Shown: in pieces, positions 23,761 through 32,438 of the stretch
How the letters are laid out: each line of letters starts with the position of its first letter
How positions within the stretch are numbered: the first letter of the stretch is position 1
Assembly: GCF_030269125.1 (NCBI RefSeq)
Contig: NZ_BSSM01000020.1
Span: forward strand, 62,001-126,000
Source of the DNA: Streptomyces hygroscopicus subsp. hygroscopicus
Lineage (GTDB): Bacteria > Actinomycetota > Actinomycetes > Streptomycetales > Streptomycetaceae
DNA: 64,000 nt
Direction of reading: 5' to 3'
Made by a program: the position numbers and the translations under genes
Notes under the pieces: generated by a model
Seen by the model: only the letters and a program-made list of their open reading frames with translations
The model's database searches: none
What the model was told of the DNA's origin: nothing

Positions 23761-25209
23761 ATGGGGTACGTGACTCGGATCGTGATCATCGGTGGCGGAC
23801 CCGGCGGATATGAAGCGGCGCTGGTGGCCGCGCAGCTCGGTGCGGAGGTGACCGTCGTCGACTGCGACGGTCTGGGCGGCGCGTCGGTGCTGACCGACTG
23901 CGTGCCGTCGAAGACCCTTATCGCTACGGCCGAGGTCATGACGACCTTCGACTCGTCGTACGAGGAACTGGGGATCATCGTCGCCGACGACACCCCGCCC
24001 CTGGAGCAGGCCGCCCGCGTCGTCGGTGTGGACCTCGGCAAGGTCAACCGAAGGGTCAAGCGGCTCGCGCTGGCGCAGTCGCACGACATCACCGCCTCCG
24101 TGACGCGCGCCGGCGCGCGGGTCATGCGCGGGCGCGGACGCCTGGAGGGCATGCAGGCCCTCGACGGGTCGAGGAAGGTCGTCGTCACCGCCGCCGACGG
24201 CACCGAGGAGACCCTCACCGCCGACGCCGTGCTCATCGCCACCGGCGGTCACCCGCGCGAGCTGCCCGACGCCCAGCCCGACGGCGAGCGCATCCTCAAC
24301 TGGACCCAGGTCTACGACCTCAACGAGCTGCCCGAAGAGCTGATCGTGGTCGGCTCCGGTGTGACCGGCGCCGAGTTCGCCGGCGCCTACCAGGCCCTCG
24401 GCTCCAAGGTCACCCTCGTCTCCTCCCGCGACCGCGTGCTGCCCGGCGAGGACCCGGACGCCGCGGCCGTCCTGGAGGACGTCTTCCGCCGCCGCGGCAT
24501 GAACGTCATGGCCCGGTCCCGCGCGCAGTCCGCCAAGCGCGTCGGCGACCGGGTCGAGGTCACGCTCGCCGACGGCCGGGTCATCACCGGCACCCACTGC
24601 CTCATGGCGGTCGGCGCCATCCCGAACAGCGCGGGCCTCGGTCTGGAGGAGGCCGGCGTCAAGGTGCGCGACTCCGGGCACATCTGGACCGACAAGGTCT
24701 CCCGCACGACCGCCCCCGGCGTCTACGCGGCCGGTGACGTGACCGGCGTCTTCGCGCTCGCGTCCGTCGCGGCCATGCAGGGCCGTATCGCGATGTACCA
24801 CTTCCTCGGCGACGCGGTGGCCCCGCTGAACCTGAAGACGGTCTCCTCCAACGTCTTCACCGACCCCGAGATCGCCACCGTCGGCTACACGCAGGCGGAC
24901 GTGGACGCGGGCAAGATCGACGCCAGGGTCGTAAAGCTGCCCCTGCTGCGCAACCCGCGCGCCAAGATGCAGGGCATCCGGGACGGCTTCGTGAAGATCT
25001 TCTGCCGGCCGGGCACGGGCATCGTCGTCGGCGGCGTGGTCGTCGCGCCGCGCGCCTCGGAGCTGATCCACCCCATCTCGATCGCCGTCGACAACAATCT
25101 GACGGTCGAACAGATCGCGAACGCGTTCACGGTGTACCCCTCCCTCTCGGGATCGATCGCGGAGGTCGCGCGGCAGCTGCACACCCGCAAGGCGAGCGCC
25201 GAGGGCTGA
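23761..25209 (+). CDS. LpdA-type NAD(P)H dehydrogenase (quinone), pyridine nucleotide-disulfide oxidoreductase family
   Basis: 482 residues from the ATG at 23761; a GTG at 23770 (V-T-R-I-V-I-I) preceded by GACAAT is an alternative leaderless start. FAD-binding G-G-G-P-G-G-Y-E is at about 11-18 and the NAD(P) site G-S-G-V-T-G-A-E near 205. The disulfide motif of lipoamide dehydrogenases is broken: G-G-A-S-V-L-T-D-C-V-P-S-K has Ser42 in place of the first Cys. The C-terminal His-Glu dyad is also changed (V-Y-P-S-L-S-G). This is the pattern of mycobacterial LpdA (Rv3303c), which reduces quinones rather than lipoamide. A strong terminator follows. Confidence 0.9.
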   Translation: MGYVTRIVIIGGGPGGYEAALVAAQLGAEVTVVDCDGLGGASVLTDCVPSKTLIATAEVMTTFDSSYEELGIIVADDTPPLEQAARVVGVDLGKVNRRVKRLALAQSHDITASVTRAGARVMRGRGRLEGMQALDGSRKVVVTAADGTEETLTADAVLIATGGHPRELPDAQPDGERILNWTQVYDLNELPEELIVVGSGVTGAEFAGAYQALGSKVTLVSSRDRVLPGEDPDAAAVLEDVFRRRGMNVMARSRAQSAKRVGDRVEVTLADGRVITGTHCLMAVGAIPNSAGLGLEEAGVKVRDSGHIWTDKVSRTTAPGVYAAGDVTGVFALASVAAMQGRIAMYHFLGDAVAPLNLKTVSSNVFTDPEIATVGYTQADVDAGKIDARVVKLPLLRNPRAKMQGIRDGFVKIFCRPGTGIVVGGVVVAPRASELIHPISIAVDNNLTVEQIANAFTVYPSLSGSIAEVARQLHTRKASAEG

Positions 25210-25215
25210 TCACCC

Positions 25216-25250
25216 GCGGCAACTCCCCGCTGGTCGCGGGGAGTTGCCGC
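25216..25250 (+). terminator. Perfect 15-bp-stem terminator after the LpdA-type gene
   Basis: GCGGCAACTCCCCGC (25216-25230), loop TGGTC, then GCGGGGAGTTGCCGC (25236-25250). It begins six bases after the stop codon. Confidence 0.9.
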
Positions 25251-25386
25251 ACATGCGGCCGGCATGGTCGGGGCGGGTGGGTACCGGACAGGTCCTATAC
25301 CACTTCGGGTTCCGGCATGCGAACAACTTCTGTTAATCGGCGCAAACTGCTGAAACCAGACGGTCGCTGGGGTTACTGTCAGTTTC

Positions 25387-26331
25387 GTGTTCGCTGCTGA
25401 ACGTCGCCAATTGATCCTCGAAATGGTGCGAGCGAACGGTGCCGTGTCGCTCCGTGAGCTCGCCCGCGTCGTCCAGACCTCCGAAGTGACCGTACGGCGG
25501 GACGTGCGGGCACTGGAGGCGGAAGGACTCCTCGACCGCCGGCACGGCGGTGCGGTACTGCCGGGTGGTTTCACCCGGGAGTCCGGCTTCCCGCAGAAGT
25601 CGCACCTGGCGACCGCCGAGAAGACGGCGATCGCCGATCTCGCCGCCGGCCTCGTCGAAGAGGGCGAGGCGATCGTGGTGGGTGCCGGCACGACCACGCA
25701 GGAGCTGGCCCGCCGGCTCGCCCGCGTGCCCGGCCTCACGGTGGTCACCAACTCCCTGCTGGTCGCCCAGGCACTGGCCCATGCCAACCGGGTGGAGGTC
25801 GTCATGACCGGCGGCACCCTGCGCGGCTCCAACTACGCGCTCGTCGGCTCCGGCGCCGAACAGTCCCTCCAGGGGCTGCGGGTGTCCAAGGCGTTCCTGT
25901 CGGGGAGCGGCCTCACGGCCGAGCGCGGCCTGTCCACCTCCAACATGCTCTCGGCCTCGGTGGACCGCGCCCTCGTGCAGGCCGCCGCGGAGGTCGTGGT
26001 CCTCGCCGACCACACCAAGCTGGGCACCGACACGATGTTCCAGACCGTGCCGACGGATCTCATCACGCGCCTCGTCACCGACGAACCGCCCGCGCACGAC
26101 GACCGCGCCGCCACGGAACTCCAGGCCCTCGCCGACCAGGGGGTGCAGATCGCCGTGGCCGGGGCGAACGGAAGCCCGGGGGGTGACCAGGTCCCGCCGG
26201 CCCGCCGAGCCCAGCTGCCGGGACCACGCCGGAGCCAACTCCCCGCCGGGACCCTGCGCTCGGCCTCGGTCCTGTCCGACCAGTCGGCCACGTCGGAGCG
26301 GGCCCGGGTCGCCGACCTCCGCCGTAGGTGA
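25387..26331 (+). CDS. DeoR/GlpR-family transcriptional regulator with C-terminal extension
   Basis: 314 residues from a GTG seven bases after TACTGT (25374-25379), a leaderless arrangement. The DeoR winged HTH is at 5-57 (L-R-E-L-A-R-V-V-Q-T-S-E-V-T-V-R-R-D). The sugar-phosphate-sensing domain follows: V-V-G-A-G-T-T-T-Q-E-L-A, V-T-N-S-L, M-T-G-G-T-L-R, and V-V-L-A-D-H-T-K-L-G. The family normally ends near residue 255. The last 60 residues here are Pro/Arg/Ser/Gly-rich and look like read-through into non-coding sequence. Its targets are unknown; genes for nucleoside sugar catabolism are in the wider neighbourhood. Confidence 0.9.
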   Translation: MFAAERRQLILEMVRANGAVSLRELARVVQTSEVTVRRDVRALEAEGLLDRRHGGAVLPGGFTRESGFPQKSHLATAEKTAIADLAAGLVEEGEAIVVGAGTTTQELARRLARVPGLTVVTNSLLVAQALAHANRVEVVMTGGTLRGSNYALVGSGAEQSLQGLRVSKAFLSGSGLTAERGLSTSNMLSASVDRALVQAAAEVVVLADHTKLGTDTMFQTVPTDLITRLVTDEPPAHDDRAATELQALADQGVQIAVAGANGSPGGDQVPPARRAQLPGPRRSQLPAGTLRSASVLSDQSATSERARVADLRRR

Positions 26332-26871
26332 GCCGCGCCCCCTCCGACCGGCGGCTTCGCTCGGCGGCGCCGGGCGCGACAGGGCTGCCGGTCCCGGGCC
26401 GGTCGGCGGGGATCGCCTGAGGGGGGCCGCCCGGAAGGGCGGGGAACGGACCGTCCCGGCGTCTCGCCCGTCCGGGCGGACGGGCCGGGCAGCCGCGGGA
26501 GGGTGCCGCATCGGCGAGTCGGCCGCCGGGACCGGCTGGAGGGGTGCCAGGGCGCGTTGAGCGCCCTGCCCGGCCGTCCACGGCGCCCGGGAGCACGGGG
26601 CGGCTCCGAGGCCCGCTGCGGCCGTCCTGCGGCAGCGTGAGCGTCCCCGGGTCCCGTCCGTCCTCGGCCGGCTGATCGCCCCCCGCGCGCACAAGGTGGT
26701 CATGCAGGGCGCGGTGTGGGGTGGGGGAGCCGTGCGCGCCCGCATGGCGCGGGGCTTCGGACGGCTGTGGAGCGCCGCCCTGCCGTCCCGGCTCGGGGAC
26801 ACGCCGCCCCGGTACGAGTCGGCCCCCGGCGCGAACGCACCGGGGGCCGGACGGGTGTCCTGCCGCGGACC
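26332..26871. other. Intergenic region, no gene recognised
   Basis: 540 bp between the convergent DeoR-family and accA2-like genes. The only structured element seen is the hairpin at 26821-26848. Frames on both strands are low-complexity. Confidence 0.5.
26821..26848 (-). terminator. Hairpin terminator for the acyl-CoA carboxylase alpha-subunit gene
   Basis: GGCCCCCGG (26821-26829) and CCGGGGGCC (26840-26848) form a perfect 9-bp stem with a 10-nt loop, 23 bases beyond the stop of the minus-strand gene. Confidence 0.75.
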
Positions 26872-28644
26872 TCAGTCCTTGATCTCGCAGATGGCCGCGC
26901 CCGAGGTGATGGACGCGCCGACCTCCGCGGACAGACCCTTGATCGTGCCCGCCTTGTGGGCGTTCAGGGGCTGTTCCATCTTCATGGCCTCCAGGACGAC
27001 GACCAGGTCGCCCTCCTTGACCTCCTGGCCCTCCTCGACCGCGATCTTGACGATCGTGCCCTGCATCGGGGAGGCGAGGGTGTCACCGGAGGCGACGGGG
27101 CCGGACTTCTTGGCGGCGCGGCGCTTGGGCTTGGCGCCCGCCGCGAGGCCGGTGCGGGCCAGGGACATGCCCAGCGAGGACGGGAGGGAGACCTCCAGGC
27201 GCTTGCCGCCGACCTCGACGACCACCGTCTCGCGGCCCGCGTCCTCCTCCGCCTCGACGTCGGCCGGGGCGGCGAAGGGCTTGATCTCGTTGACGAACTC
27301 GGTCTCGATCCAGCGGGTGTGGACCTTGAACGGGTCGGTGGAGCCGGTCAGCTCGGGGGCGAACGCCGCGTCCCGGACCACCACGCGGTGGAAGGGGATC
27401 GCGGTGGCCATGCCCTCGACCTGGAACTCGTCCAGAGCGCGGGCGGCCCGCTCCAGGGCCTCCTTGCGGGTGCGGCCGGTGACGATCAGCTTGGCGAGCA
27501 GCGAGTCCCACGCCGGGCCGATGACCGAGCCGGACTCCACACCGGCGTCCAGGCGGACACCGGGGCCGGACGGCGGGGCGAACGTGGTGACCGTGCCGGG
27601 GGCGGGCAGGAAGTTGCGGCCCGGGTCCTCGCCGTTGATGCGGAACTCGAAGGAGTGACCGCGCAGCTCCGGGTCGCCGTACCCCAGCTCCTCGCCGTCG
27701 GCGATGCGGAACATCTCGCGGACCAGGTCGATGCCGGCGACCTCCTCGGTCACCGGGTGCTCGACCTGGAGGCGGGTGTTGACCTCCAGGAAGGAGATCG
27801 TGCCGTCCTGGCCGACCAGGAACTCGCAGGTGCCCGCGCCCTCGTAGTGGGCCTCCTTGAGGATGGCCTTGGAGGCGCGGTACAGCTCGGCGACCTGCTC
27901 GTCGGAGAGGAACGGCGCCGGGGCCTCCTCCACGAGCTTCTGGTGGCGGCGCTGCAGCGAGCAGTCACGGGTGGACACGACGACCACATTGCCGTGCTTG
28001 TCCGCCAGGCACTGGGTCTCCACGTGCCGCGGGCGGTCCAGGTAGCGCTCCACGAAGCACTCGCCGCGGCCGAAGGCGGCGACCGCCTCGCGCACCGCGG
28101 AGTCGTACAGCTCGGGCACCTCTTCGAGCGTGCGGGCGACCTTCAGGCCGCGGCCGCCGCCGCCGAAGGCCGCCTTGATGGCGATCGGCAGACCATGCTG
28201 CTCGGCGAAGGCGACGACCTCGTCGGCGCCCGAGACCGGGTCGGGGGTACCGGCCACCAGGGGCGCGCCGGCACGCTGGGCGATGTGGCGGGCCGCCACC
28301 TTGTCACCCAGGTCGCGGATGGCCTGCGGCGGCGGGCCGATCCAGATCAGACCGGCGTCGAGCACGGCCTGCGCGAAGTCGGCGTTCTCCGAGAGGAAGC
28401 CGTAACCCGGGTGGATGGCGTCCGCGCCGGACTCCCGGGCCGCGTTCAGGACCTTGTCGATGTCCAGGTAGCTGGTGGCCGGGGTGTCACCGCCCAGGGC
28501 GAACGCCTCATCCGCAGCACGGACATGCAGAGCGTCCCGGTCCGGGTCCGCGTAGACGGCAACGCTCGCGATACCGGCGTCCCGGCAAGCCCGAGCCACC
28601 CGGACAGCGATTTCGCCACGGTTGGCGATGAGCACCTTGCGCAC
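26872..28644 (-). CDS. accA2: Acyl-CoA carboxylase alpha subunit (biotin carboxylase plus biotin carrier, AccA2-type)
   Basis: 590 residues. The biotin carboxylase half begins R-K-V-L-I-A-N-R-G-E-I-A and has the ATP-grasp glycine loop F-G-G-G-G-R-G and E-V-N-T-R-L-Q-V-E-H-P-V-T-E. A linker of about 120 residues leads to a C-terminal biotin carrier with A-S-P-M-Q-G-T and biotinylation site E-A-M-K-M (Lys555). In Streptomyces such alpha subunits pair with AccB or PccB beta subunits to make malonyl- or methylmalonyl-CoA, precursors for fatty acids and polyketides. The matching beta and epsilon genes and a biotin ligase lie a few kilobases away. Confidence 0.95.
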   Translation of the reverse strand: MRKVLIANRGEIAVRVARACRDAGIASVAVYADPDRDALHVRAADEAFALGGDTPATSYLDIDKVLNAARESGADAIHPGYGFLSENADFAQAVLDAGLIWIGPPPQAIRDLGDKVAARHIAQRAGAPLVAGTPDPVSGADEVVAFAEQHGLPIAIKAAFGGGGRGLKVARTLEEVPELYDSAVREAVAAFGRGECFVERYLDRPRHVETQCLADKHGNVVVVSTRDCSLQRRHQKLVEEAPAPFLSDEQVAELYRASKAILKEAHYEGAGTCEFLVGQDGTISFLEVNTRLQVEHPVTEEVAGIDLVREMFRIADGEELGYGDPELRGHSFEFRINGEDPGRNFLPAPGTVTTFAPPSGPGVRLDAGVESGSVIGPAWDSLLAKLIVTGRTRKEALERAARALDEFQVEGMATAIPFHRVVVRDAAFAPELTGSTDPFKVHTRWIETEFVNEIKPFAAPADVEAEEDAGRETVVVEVGGKRLEVSLPSSLGMSLARTGLAAGAKPKRRAAKKSGPVASGDTLASPMQGTIVKIAVEEGQEVKEGDLVVVLEAMKMEQPLNAHKAGTIKGLSAEVGASITSGAAICEIKD

Positions 28645-28994
28645 GATTGAGGCTCCCTCCTTGAAACAAGCCGAGTTTAGGGACAGCCGACACGGCTCTT
28701 CGACCCGTCCCCAATGGTGAGCTTGCCCACACGGAGCGTGATGCGTGGCTCGCTGGGCCGCGAAAACCCTCGTCGCACCTTGCTACGCAGGACTCCTCCG
28801 GAAAACCCTAGCCCCGCCATGTGGTCAAGGTCTCTGTAAGGGCGTGCTGCGGCCCACTCGGTTTCTTTGTGGAGTCCCTACGAATGGCCCAATGATTCTT
28901 TGCGGGCGCACGAACCCTTGTCCCCTGGTTTACCCGTTAGTAGCGTTCGCCCTGTCCGGACGTACTGCGGGTAACCGAGGGGTGGGTGGGGCCG
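28645..28994. other. Divergent promoter region
   Basis: 350 bp between accA2 (-) and the membrane protein gene (+). It is noticeably less GC-rich than its surroundings, as expected for promoters. No operator or RNA gene was recognised. Confidence 0.5.
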
Positions 28995-29585
28995 ATGGTG
29001 CGCAGAACCGTGGCGTGGGGGGTGACCGTCGTCCTCCTCGTGGAGGCGCTCGGCATCGGGGCGCTGAACTGGTTCCTCGGCATGGTCGTGGAGCGCCAGA
29101 AGATGTCCATGGCCGGCCTGGACCCGCACCTGATGTCGGTGTCCTCGAAGATCGGCGGCGTGGTCTTCGGCCTCTACTTCGCGCTGTGCGCCCTGGTCGC
29201 CCTGCTGGTGGCGGTCCGCGACCGCGCTCCCGCCGGCTTCGGGCGTGTCGTGCTGATCAGCGCGGCGGTCGTGCACGGCCTGCTGGGCGCCTTCGCCTGG
29301 GGCCTGGTCGGCCCGACGGCCTTCGCGGCCATGGTCGTGGTGCTGGCGCTCCTGGTGCTGCTCCTGGTGTCGTACGACCGCGACGGCGGCCCCGCCGAGG
29401 CCGCCCCCGGCGGGAGCGGCGGGACGGGCGGCGACCCGAAGGGCGCGGACGAGCCGGTGGACGCCTCCGCCGCGCCGGCGGGGGAACCGGCCGCCGGGCG
29501 TCCGGCGGAGCCGCAGGACGGGGACGACGAGCCGCAGGACGCCGTCCCCGAGCGGCTCACCCGGCCGGTGCCCACAGCTCCGTGA
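28995..29585 (+). CDS. Four-helix membrane protein with acidic/Pro-rich tail
   Basis: 196 residues from the ATG at 28995, behind a G-rich GGGGTGGGTGGGG stretch; a GTG at 28986 is possible. Hydrophobic segments lie near residues 5-25, 50-68, 80-100 and 103-122, then a C-terminal cytoplasmic tail of about 70 residues rich in Gly, Ala, Glu and Pro. The last 29 bases overlap maf tail-to-tail on the opposite strand. No family was recognised. Confidence 0.82.
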   Translation: MVRRTVAWGVTVVLLVEALGIGALNWFLGMVVERQKMSMAGLDPHLMSVSSKIGGVVFGLYFALCALVALLVAVRDRAPAGFGRVVLISAAVVHGLLGAFAWGLVGPTAFAAMVVVLALLVLLLVSYDRDGGPAEAAPGGSGGTGGDPKGADEPVDASAAPAGEPAAGRPAEPQDGDDEPQDAVPERLTRPVPTAP

Positions 29586-30174
29586 TGCCGACGCCCAGCT
29601 CCGCCAGCAGCTTGCGCACCAGCGGCAGGCTGATGCCGATCACATTGCCGTGATCGCCGTCGATGCCCTCGATGAACGGCGCCGAACGGCCGTCCAGGGT
29701 GAACGCCCCCGCGACGTACAGGGGCTCGCCGGAGGCCACGTACGCGGCGATCTCCTCGTCGCTGGGCTCGCCGAACCGTACGACGGTGGAGGCGGTCGCC
29801 GAGACGTAGCGCTTGGTCTGCGTGTCCCAGACGCAGTGCCCCGTCTGCAGGACGCCGGCCCGGCCGCGCATCGACTTCCAGCGGGCGGCGGCCTCCTCGG
29901 CGTCCGCGGGCTTGCCGAGCGCGTGCCCGTCCAGCTCCAGCACCGAGTCGCAGCCGATCACCAGGGCGCCCTGCACCTCGGGCAGCGCCGCCACGACCGA
30001 CGCCTTCGCCTCGGCCAGGGCGAGCGCCAGCTCCGCCGGGGTGGGGGCGGTGACGGCGTCCTCGTCGACACCGCTCACCACGACCTCGGGCGTGAGGCCC
30101 GCCTGCCGGAGCAGGCCGAGGCGGGCGGGGGACTGGGAGGCGAGCACGAGTCGCCTGCGGCGCGTTGCAGTCAT
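29557..30174 (-). CDS. maf: Maf-family nucleoside triphosphate pyrophosphatase
   Basis: 205 residues. Maf motifs: L-V-L-A-S-Q-S-P-A-R at 9-18, V-I-G-C-D-S-V near 73, G-K-P-A-D-A-E-E-A, and F-I-E-G-I-D-G-D-H-G-N-V-I-G-I-S-L-P. Family members hydrolyse non-canonical or modified nucleotides to monophosphates and have been linked to septum control. It overlaps the membrane protein gene by 29 bp at the 3' ends. The neighbouring carboxylase and mmpB-like genes are a usual Streptomyces context. Confidence 0.93.
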   Translation of the reverse strand: MTATRRRRLVLASQSPARLGLLRQAGLTPEVVVSGVDEDAVTAPTPAELALALAEAKASVVAALPEVQGALVIGCDSVLELDGHALGKPADAEEAAARWKSMRGRAGVLQTGHCVWDTQTKRYVSATASTVVRFGEPSDEEIAAYVASGEPLYVAGAFTLDGRSAPFIEGIDGDHGNVIGISLPLVRKLLAELGVGITELWAPAG

Positions 30175-30248
30175 GCGGTCAGGTTAGTCACCCGGTTGCG
30201 AGCGGGCGCGAATCACCTGCCGGTGGGACCGGGCGCACGCCGGCGGGG

Positions 30249-30386
30249 TCAGCGCAGACCCATCAGGGCGGCCACGACCATGGCCGCGGTCACGGCCACG
30301 GCCATGAGGACGCCGAGCCGCCGCAGCATGTCCTGCGCGTCGCGCAGCTCTTTCGGCGGTTCGTCGTCCGGGTCTGACCACAGCAT
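30249..30386 (-). CDS. MmpB-like small morphogenic membrane protein
   Basis: 45 residues. A charged N-terminal half, M-L-W-S-D-P-D-D-E-P-P-K-E-L-R-D, precedes a single membrane helix at about 26-43 (L-M-A-V-A-V-T-A-A-M-V-V-A-A-L-M). I recall the name MmpB being used for Streptomyces peptides with this opening and length, located beside the propionyl-CoA carboxylase genes. The gene is in the same orientation as maf and accE. The assignment rests on remembered sequence similarity, not a search. Confidence 0.7.
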   Translation of the reverse strand: MLWSDPDDEPPKELRDAQDMLRRLGVLMAVAVTAAMVVAALMGLR

Positions 30387-30478
30387 GCCCCCAGCGTGGG
30401 GCCCGGCCGTCGGGGCCGCCTGAGTACGGGTACTCAAGTCGGCCCCCGGCCTCGCGCGACCCCGAGGTCGCGGAAGGT

Positions 30479-30688
30479 CTAGCCCGGCCAGTACGTGCGG
30501 GTCCACGCCGCCGCGCCCGCCCGGGGCACGCGGGCGGAGGCGATGCGGGACGGGTCGGACCACGCGTCCTTCGGGCCCCGCGCGCCGGTCGGCGCGGCCG
30601 CCGCCGCCGCGGCGCGGGCGCGGACCACCGCCAGGGCGGCGGCCAGCTCCTCGGGGGTCGGGTTGCCTCGTACGACCTTGATCGTCAT
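30479..30688 (-). CDS. accE: Acyl-CoA carboxylase epsilon subunit
   Basis: 69 residues. The N-terminus M-T-I-K-V-V-R-G-N-P-T-P-E-E-L-A-A-A-L is the conserved epsilon-subunit motif. The end S-R-I-A-S-A-R-V-P-R-A-G-A-A-A-W-T-R-T-Y-W-P-G matches its usual Trp-rich tail. Epsilon subunits are actinobacterial and boost carboxylase activity by stabilising the alpha-beta complex. It lies 26 bp downstream of the beta-subunit gene and is surely co-transcribed with it; a middle Ala-run linker varies between species. Confidence 0.92.
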   Translation of the reverse strand: MTIKVVRGNPTPEELAAALAVVRARAAAAAAAPTGARGPKDAWSDPSRIASARVPRAGAAAWTRTYWPG

Positions 30689-30714
30689 GTCGGCTCCTGT
30701 CGGTCGGCCGGGCC

Positions 30715-32328
30715 TTAGAGGGGGATGTTGCCGTGCTTCTTCGGGGGCAGGGACTCCCGCTTGGTGCGCAGCTGACGCAGGCCCCGGACGATGTGGGAAC
30801 GGGTGTCGGACGGCATGATCACCGCGTCGATGTAACCGCGCTCGGCCGCCACGTAGGGGTTGAGGAGCGTGTCCTCGTACTCCTGGATCAGCCGGGCGCG
30901 CACGGCCTCCACGTCCTCGCCGCTCGCGGCCGCCTCGGCGAGCGTGCGCCGGTGCAGGATGTTGACCGCGCCCTGGGCGCCCATGACGGCGATCTGGGCG
31001 GTGGGCCAGGCGAGGTTGAGGTCGGCGCCCAGGTGCTTGGAGCCCATGACGTCGTAGGCGCCGCCGAAGGCCTTGCGGGTGATCACGGTGATCAGCGGGA
31101 CGGTGGCCTCGGCGTAGGCGTAGATCAGCTTGGCGCCGCGCCGGATGATGCCCTCGTGCTCCTGGCCGACGCCCGGGAGGAAGCCGGGCACGTCCACGAA
31201 GGTGAGCACCGGCAGGTTGAAGGCGTCGCAGGTGCGCACGAAGCGGGCGGCCTTCTCGGAGGCGTCGATGTCGAGGCAGCCCGCGAACTGCATCGGCTGG
31301 TTGGCGACGACGCCCACCGGGTAGCCCTCGACCCGGCCGAAGCCGGTGACCATGTTCGGCGCGAACAGGGCCTGCGTCTCGAAGAACTCGCCGTCGTCGA
31401 GGACGTGTTCGACGACCGTGCGGATGTCGTACGGCTGGTTGGCGCTGTCCGGGACGAGGGTGTCCAGCTCGCGGTCCTCGTCGCCGACCGCGAGGTCCGC
31501 CTCCTCGGGGAAGACCGGGGGCTCGGAGAGGTTGTTGGACGGCAGGTACGACAGCAGCTGCTTGATGTACTCGATGGCGTCCTTCTCGTCCCCGGCCATG
31601 TGGTGGGCCACGCCGGAGACGGCGTTGTGGGTCCGGGCACCGCCCAGCTCCTCGAAGCCCACGTCCTCGCCGGTGACGGTCTTGATGACGTCGGGTCCGG
31701 TGATGAACATGTGCGAGGTCTGGTCGACCATGACCGTGAAGTCGGTGATGGCCGGGGAGTACACCGCGCCGCCCGCGCACGGGCCGACGACCAGGGAGAT
31801 CTGTGGGATCACTCCGGAGGCGTGGGTGTTTCGGCGGAAGATCTCGCCATAGGCGCCGAGCGAGGCGACGCCCTCCTGGATCCGGGCGCCGCCGGAGTCG
31901 TTGATCCCGATGACCGGGCAGCCGGTCTTCAGGGCGAAGTCCATCACCTTGACGATCTTCTGGCCGTACACCTCGCCCAGGGCGCCGCCGAAGACGGTGA
32001 AGTCCTGGGAGAAGACGGCGACCGGACGGCCGTCCACGGTGCCGTAACCGGTGACGACACCGTCGCCGTAGGGCCGGTTCCTCTCCAGGCCGAAGTTGGT
32101 GGAGCGGTGCTGGGCGAACTCGTCGAGCTCGACGAAGGAATCCTCGTCCAGGAGGAGTTCGATCCGCTCACGGGCGGTCAGCTTGCCCTTCGCGTGCTGC
32201 TTCTCGACGGCGCGCTCCGAGCCGGCGTGCGTCGCCTCGTGAATGCGCCGCTGAAGATCCGCGAGCTTGCCCGCGGTCGTGTGAATGTCGATCCCTTGGA
32301 TCTCGTGACGCTCTTCCGGCTCGGACAT
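30715..32328 (-). CDS. pccB: Propionyl-CoA carboxylase beta subunit
   Basis: 537 residues, a full carboxyltransferase. It has K-G-K-L-T-A-R-E-R-I near the N-terminus, oxyanion-hole segments N-D-S-G-G-A-R-I-Q-E-G and R-K-A-F-G-G-A-Y-D-V-M-G, and C-terminal A-W-P-T-A-Q-I-A-V-M-G. The Asp in A-Y-D-V-M (about residue 426) corresponds to Asp422 of S. coelicolor PccB, which sets preference for propionyl-CoA, so methylmalonyl-CoA formation is expected. An AGGGAG site precedes the ATG. It is upstream of and co-oriented with accE and divergent from birA. Confidence 0.95.
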   Translation of the reverse strand: MSEPEERHEIQGIDIHTTAGKLADLQRRIHEATHAGSERAVEKQHAKGKLTARERIELLLDEDSFVELDEFAQHRSTNFGLERNRPYGDGVVTGYGTVDGRPVAVFSQDFTVFGGALGEVYGQKIVKVMDFALKTGCPVIGINDSGGARIQEGVASLGAYGEIFRRNTHASGVIPQISLVVGPCAGGAVYSPAITDFTVMVDQTSHMFITGPDVIKTVTGEDVGFEELGGARTHNAVSGVAHHMAGDEKDAIEYIKQLLSYLPSNNLSEPPVFPEEADLAVGDEDRELDTLVPDSANQPYDIRTVVEHVLDDGEFFETQALFAPNMVTGFGRVEGYPVGVVANQPMQFAGCLDIDASEKAARFVRTCDAFNLPVLTFVDVPGFLPGVGQEHEGIIRRGAKLIYAYAEATVPLITVITRKAFGGAYDVMGSKHLGADLNLAWPTAQIAVMGAQGAVNILHRRTLAEAAASGEDVEAVRARLIQEYEDTLLNPYVAAERGYIDAVIMPSDTRSHIVRGLRQLRTKRESLPPKKHGNIPL

Positions 32329-32438
32329 CGGGATGCGGCTCCCTGCCTGCTCAAAAGGGGGGACGGTTACTCGTTCGTAGAGTAGTGCGGGCCCTACCGA
32401 TCAGCACTGCGTCGTTTGCCACACCTAGGGTGGCTTGC

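Noticed and set aside
21702..24242. An 846-codon frame including the purine nucleoside phosphorylase
   Set aside because: Only the 274-residue C-terminal part matches the family; the rest crosses the GGCT-like gene and lacks sense. The GTG at 22526 with an upstream -10 and palindrome is the start.
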